Position numbers and translations under genes: made by a program. Positions 7,175 to 10,072 of a stretch of DNA of 10,072 nt are shown here, in pieces. The stretch covers positions 1-10,072 of the forward strand of contig CASEQO010000039.1 in the NCBI GenBank assembly GCA_949290035.1. The letters are read 5' to 3'. The stretch comes from an uncultured Mycoplasmataceae bacterium. Lineage in GTDB: Bacteria; Bacillota_I; Bacilli_A; Mycoplasmatales; Mycoplasmoidaceae. The notes beneath the pieces were generated by a model. It did no database searches and had not been told where the DNA came from. It worked only from the letters and a program-made list of their open reading frames with translations. The stretch's first letter is position 1; every line of letters starts with the position of its first letter.

Positions 7175-8041
7175 TTAAACTAAATCAACTACTAATCTTT
7201 TACTTCTTTTTGTAATATAACTTGCTAAAACAAATAATATTACAAAGAAGCAAACAAATGAAACTAAAGATACTCAATCATTTCAAATATAAGAATAAGA
7301 CATAATTGAACCCCTTATTCCATCAATTAAAAAATTAAACGGATTAATTCTAAAAACATATCCAAGTGGTTCATTATACACAGAATTAGAAATTGGTAAA
7401 AACACACCTGTTATTCATTGCAATAACATAGGTAAAATAGTTATAACATTAAACACATCTTTTGAAATAGCACATAATGGCGATACTGCTATTGATCATA
7501 AAAGCATAAAACAAAATAATAATATAATCATCAAAGGAAGTTGTAAAATATTGTAACTAATTACTGTATCACCACTACATCCAGCAATTATCATATATAT
7601 AATTCAAGATATAAATATAGAACCAATTCCTATATAAGATTTAGATAAACATGTAAATGTTGGCGGAACATATAATGGCGATCCAATTTTTGAAACTAAT
7701 CAACTATATGTTCTAATAGAGTTGGATCCACTTGTTAGTGATCCTCCAACAAATGTTCATGTTAAAACACCAATTATTAATCATCCAGTTCTATTAAAAC
7801 TATTTGAAGTTAATTCTAGTGAACTACTTCATAAATCATTGTAATCATAAGAAATAATATCTATAGATTCAACATTATCCCCACTTATTGCAAAAGAAAA
7901 AATATACATCCCAATTGTTAATAATGGAGCTAACACTACTCAAAATCATGTCAATACAGATGCTTTAAAAGATGATTTTAAATCTATCATTGACATCACA
8001 AATATTTTTCTTCAATTTTTAAAAATTCCAGTTACAAACAT
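7175..8041 (-). CDS. ABC-2 type exporter permease, Wzm/TagG type
   Basis: This 288-aa integral membrane protein is visible only when its many TGA codons are read as Trp. It starts with an amphipathic basic segment (FKNWRKIFVMSMIDLKSSFK), then has about six membrane spans at roughly 30-51, 87-104, 138-155, 168-190, 198-218 and 258-277. An extracellular-looking loop lies at 52-86. LTWFWVVLAPLLTIGMYIF and RINPFNFLIDGIRG match the conserved first span and the NP..YLI.G.R segment of polysaccharide and teichoic-acid ABC-2 permeases. The stop overlaps a possible ATPase start (TAATG), so the two subunits are translationally coupled and should form a (permease)2(ATPase)2 complex. The ribosome site before the ATG (AAGAAATT) is weak. 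Mollicutes have no wall teichoic acid, so a capsule, a surface glycan or a glycolipid is a more likely cargo; this is inference. Confidence 0.88.
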
Positions 8042-8197
8042 AATAATTTCTTATAAACAATATTATAATTATAAATCAAATCTATTATAGATTTTATTTT
8101 TTAATATTAGCATAAACATTTAACACTATTTAATTTTAAATTTAGACTTAACAAAAAATCAAAAATTATTACAACAAATGAAAAATTTGAAAATTAC
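8042..8197 (-). promoter_or_regulatory. Promoter region of the ABC exporter operon
   Basis: This 156-base, almost pure A/T gap between hipA and the permease gene has TATAAT on the minus strand at 8062-8067 and 8084-8089. It also has an extended -10-like TATGCTAATAT near 8104-8114. None has a clear -35, so the active start cannot be chosen. No strong terminator is seen after hipA, only a weak 5-bp hairpin (CAAAT/ATTTG), so some readthrough from hipBA is possible. Confidence 0.3.
8078..8094. repeat. 17-bp palindrome over a -10 box upstream of the exporter operon
   Basis: AAATCTAT-T-ATAGATTT is a perfect inverted repeat with a single central base. It covers the TATAAT at 8084-8089 and lies 37 bases before the permease ATG. 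It has the size and position of a repressor operator but could arise by chance in this composition. Confidence 0.35.
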
Positions 8198-9304
8198 TTA
8201 TTCATACTCTTTAATATTCTTTTCTATTAAATCTATAATATATTTACACTTATTGATATTTAAATTAAATTTTTTAGCAATAAATAAAAAATCATCATTA
8301 TTTGGAAATTCTTTTTCATTACACAATAAGCTATGATATTTAAGATCTAATGTTTTTGTAATGTCATAAGCAGGTGATAATTTATATCCTTTTAAATTTT
8401 CATCATAAATAAATGATGTGTTTTTCATATGATCATCACAATTTCCAAATTTATAATTAAAAACCATTCTTGAAAAGAAATCATAAAAATCTTTTTCTTT
8501 ATTTACACTAATTAAATCTACTATTTCAAAAATTGTTGAATAATCAACTACTGATCTTCTAAAATCTAAATCTAATAATCCTGATATTGATATTATATGT
8601 TTTTTTATGTTTTCGTCAATATCAAATCTTTTAGATGCAAATAATTGAACTCCTGATTTAAGTCTTATTAATTTACATTCGTTTATATTAATATAACATT
8701 TTTTAGCTAACATATTAGCATTATATTCATCAATTCCAGAATCAATATTTTCTTTACTAGTAGGAAATTTTATTATTCAATTTGAACCACCCTTATCTTT
8801 AAAATGAATCTTAGGTCTTGCACCCCCTGAAGAATTTGCTTTATGATAAATTTCATCAATTAATTTCAAATTTAAAATATTATAATAATTTTCCATAACA
8901 TCATTAGTAATATTATCTAAATCTATTTTTATTCTCTTATAAATTTTATTTTTAGGTTTAAATGTTAATCCACCTAATCCAGTTGAATCAGTTAATGATA
9001 GTTTTTCTAAAATATTTAATTTTTCATAATTTATATTGTATTTTGCACACTTTATAATATTTAACCTAATGCCTCATCCATCTGGAAGACAATCTAGAAA
9101 AATACCTCAAATAGGTATATCTATTTGATCAAATATAAATATTTTTTCTTTTAATGGAATTTTAAATGGTGAAATTGAAAAACCATTTTTAATTCAATCC
9201 TTATGATATTGAAAATATATATTATTGTTTTGTAATTTTAATTTACCAACTTCAACATCGTTAAAAGAAACTAATAATTCATTTATAGAAATTAGTTTAT
9301 TCAT
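8198..9304 (-). CDS. hipA: HipA-type serine/threonine kinase toxin
   Basis: HipA toxins are kinases. E. coli HipA phosphorylates glutamyl-tRNA synthetase, triggering the stringent response and growth arrest. This full-length 368-aa protein has the HipA N-terminal subdomain (about 1-105, with FLDCLPDGWG at 69-78) and the kinase domain. SSGGARPK (158-165) is the Gly-rich loop, with Ser158/Ser159 as candidate autophosphorylation sites. KFPTS (Lys179) is the likely ATP-binding lysine, and Glu193 follows in the conserved helix. GNCDDHMKN (287-295) is the N-x-D-x-H-x-x-N catalytic loop with Asp290, and LSPAYDI carries the metal-binding Asp314. No key residue is missing, so it should be active. In-frame TGAs conceal the N-terminal half. 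The ATG overlaps the hipB stop by 8 bases, so translation is coupled to the antitoxin. The target in this organism is unknown. Confidence 0.92.
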
Positions 9305-9572
9305 AAATTTTTATTTCTTCTTTTATTTTGAAAATATTTACCAAATCATCAAAAACATCTAAAGCTACTGCAAGATTAATTATATTTTTTAAAGAAATAT
9401 TTTTAGTTCCTTCAAAACGCCTAATAACACCAATATCAACTCCTGATATTTGAGATAATTTTTCTCTTGAAAGTTTTTTTGATTTTCTTAAATTATAAAA
9501 ATTATCTCTAATTTTATTAGCTATTGTCTCTTTTGTTGGTGTTTCAATAAAATTTTGTAAATCTAGTGACAT
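9297..9572 (-). CDS. hipB: HipB-type antitoxin, XRE-family DNA-binding protein
   Basis: This 91-aa protein has a Cro/C1-type helix-turn-helix at about residues 20-80: IRDNFYNLRKSKKLSREKLS, then QISGVDIGVIRRFEGTKNIS as the turn and recognition helix, then LKNIINLAVALDV. HipB dimers bind HipA, neutralise it and repress their own operon. The gene lies directly before hipA with ATGAATAA shared by its stop and the toxin start, the typical antitoxin-first order. The ATG has AAAGG 12 bases upstream, a slightly long spacing; there is no better start. Two palindromes 39-97 bases upstream are the likely binding sites. The HTH call is strong; antitoxin function is by neighbourhood. Confidence 0.9.
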   Translation of the reverse strand: MSLDLQNFIETPTKETIANKIRDNFYNLRKSKKLSREKLSQISGVDIGVIRRFEGTKNISLKNIINLAVALDVFDDLVNIFKIKEEIKIYE

Positions 9573-9609
9573 AAATATATATTACCTTTTTTTATAAATT
9601 ATATTAATA

Positions 9610-9615
9610 ATTATA
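9610..9615 (-). promoter_or_regulatory. Candidate -10 box for hipBA
   Basis: TATAAT on the minus strand overlaps the edge of the nearer palindrome, 37 bases before the hipB ATG. A second TATAAT lies at 9598-9603, for which the TTGTAT inside the palindrome could act as a widely spaced -35. In either case a repressor on the palindrome would block RNA polymerase. Confidence 0.4.
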
Positions 9616-9628
9616 TAAAAATATACAA
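9611..9628. promoter_or_regulatory. Probable HipB operator, proximal copy
   Basis: TTATATA-AAAA-TATACAA on the + strand (TTGTATA-N4-TATATAA on the minus) is an 18-bp inverted repeat with one mismatched pair. It is the second copy of the perfect palindrome at 9652-9669, in the same register, and overlaps the candidate promoter. Confidence 0.6.
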
Positions 9629-9651
9629 AAATTTTTAATAAAACACTTTTT

Positions 9652-9669
9652 TTGTATAAAAATATACAA
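9652..9669. promoter_or_regulatory. Probable HipB operator, distal copy
   Basis: TTGTATA-AAAA-TATACAA is a perfect 7-bp inverted repeat around a 4-base A/T core. Its start lies 41 bases from the start of the proximal copy, close to four helical turns, so dimers on both sites would sit on the same DNA face. Twin operators upstream of a hipBA-type operon are an established arrangement. Confidence 0.62.
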
Positions 9670-9736
9670 TATATAATGAATTTATATAAAAAAATGTATT
9701 TATTATTTATTAATTCTGATAAAAGTATATAAAATA

Positions 9737-9781
9737 AAAACAAATAGTAGTAAACTCTCGATTTTACATACTATTTGTTTT
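9737..9781 (-). terminator. Long hairpin, probable terminator (or small-RNA end)
   Basis: A 13-bp stem (9737-9749 with 9769-9781, containing CAAATAGTA/TACTATTTG) is extended by a 5-bp inner stem (9750-9754 with 9763-9767) beyond a bulged A, with an 8-base loop. On the minus strand it is followed by a T-rich run (TTTGTTTTTATTTT). This fits a leftward transcript ending before hipBA, but no gene is recognised within 200 bases upstream, so the transcript could be noncoding. Confidence 0.55.
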
Positions 9782-9974
9782 AAAGGTTATATAAATATTA
9801 CCTTTAAGCAATTCATTACTTTACTATTGGTTTATCAATATAAATAAAATAATTAACCCTTATATAACTTTGTGAATTTATAAACTTTTTAATCCACCTA
9901 TATCTTGATTTTTCTATAACCTAACATCAATATTAAAAGAAAAATTTTAATTATACATATTTCTATATCTTTAA

Positions 9975-9996
9975 AGATGGTCTGGTCAAACCATCT
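9975..9996 (-). terminator. Hairpin near the right edge
   Basis: AGATGGT (9975-9981) pairs with ACCATCT (9990-9996) over 7 bp with an 8-base loop. The + strand side has CATATTTTTC after it; the minus side has only CTTTAAAG. It sits 9 bases after the stop of a possible leftward gene tail, so it may be that gene's terminator. Confidence 0.4.
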
Positions 9997-10005
9997 CATA
10001 TTTTT

Positions 10006-10072
10006 CTAGAAAATGTTTTTTATTATTTTCTTATTATAATATCTAGAGTTGTACGTGCCCAATACACATAAA
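10006..10072 (-). CDS. Possible C-terminal tail of a leftward gene (partial)
   Basis: One minus-strand frame is open from the window edge for 21 codons (ending NKKIIKNIF) to a TAG, followed after 9 bases by a hairpin. Another frame is open for 15 codons. The stretch is too short to identify; the only support is the hairpin spacing and locally higher GC. Confidence 0.2.
   Translation of the reverse strand, partial: LCVLGTYNSRYYNKKIIKNIF

Larger units (their letters stand above)
9670..10072. other. Gene-poor region with several hairpins
   Basis: I find no convincing complete gene in these 403 bases on either strand, even reading TGA as Trp. They hold three inverted repeats, listed separately except for the small one: TTAAAGGT (9780-9787) pairs with ACCTTTAA (9800-9807), an 8-bp stem with a 12-base loop next to the long hairpin. 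The stretch is slightly less AT-rich around 10050-10060. No tRNA cloverleaf, rRNA segment or known small RNA was recognised. Confidence 0.5.

Noticed and set aside
6949..7215. Rightward open frame of 88 codons with hydrophobic content
   Set aside because: It is opposite the Walker A region of the ABC ATPase and across the permease junction; the leftward genes are clearly real.
8155..8195. Terminator directly after hipA
   Set aside because: Only a 5-bp CAAAT/ATTTG hairpin is present, too weak to call.
8198..9304. hipA as a truncated or frameshifted pseudogene
   Set aside because: The break disappears when TGA is read as Trp; all kinase motifs are in one continuous 368-codon frame. The same holds for proS, ktrA and the ATPase.
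1..10072. CRISPR array, tRNA or rRNA genes, insertion sequence
   Set aside because: No regularly spaced direct repeats, cloverleaf, ribosomal RNA stretch, transposase frame or terminal inverted repeats were recognised by eye. A tRNA and Rfam scan would settle the RNA part.

Overview
The window comes from a low-GC, wall-less bacterium of the Mollicutes (Mycoplasma/Spiroplasma/Entomoplasma relatives; genus not resolved). The base composition is extremely AT-rich. Seven of the genes read correctly only if TGA is tryptophan, as in genetic code 4. For example, all five Trp codons of the J-domain gene are TGA, and proS, ktrA, hipA, the ABC permease, the ABC ATPase and two small membrane genes are also crossed by in-frame TGA. 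A standard-code reading chops these into fragments or misses them. Coordinates here are for the full-length code-4 genes.

Layout, left to right. (1) At the left edge is the N-terminus of a lipoprotein running leftward off the window. (2) A leftward pair, proS (archaeal/eukaryotic-type prolyl-tRNA synthetase) then ktrA-like (K+ channel regulatory subunit), ends at a 14-bp hairpin. (3) One rightward gene, transcribed divergently from proS, encodes an unrecognised N-terminal region with a C-terminal J-domain. Its terminator hairpin is shared with the convergent operon. (4) A tight leftward operon holds an 88-aa PGPGW-like membrane protein, a PlsC-type acyltransferase, scpA and scpB; the last three are nearly contiguous or overlapping. 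(5) A leftward ABC-2 exporter of the Wzm/Wzt (TagG/TagH) type has its permease and ATPase coupled at TAATG, followed by a three-TM 122-aa membrane protein that ends inside its own terminator. (6) A leftward type II toxin-antitoxin operon, hipB then hipA, overlaps by 8 bases. Two 18-bp palindromes upstream look like HipB operators. (7) About 500 gene-poor bases at the right edge contain three hairpins and perhaps the 3' tail of a leftward gene.

Most of the window is core housekeeping: translation, K+ homeostasis, phospholipid synthesis and chromosome condensation. The accessory parts are the hipBA module, the polysaccharide-type exporter (notable in a cell without a wall) and the C-terminal J-domain protein. 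No tRNA, rRNA, CRISPR array, insertion sequence or complete transposase was seen.
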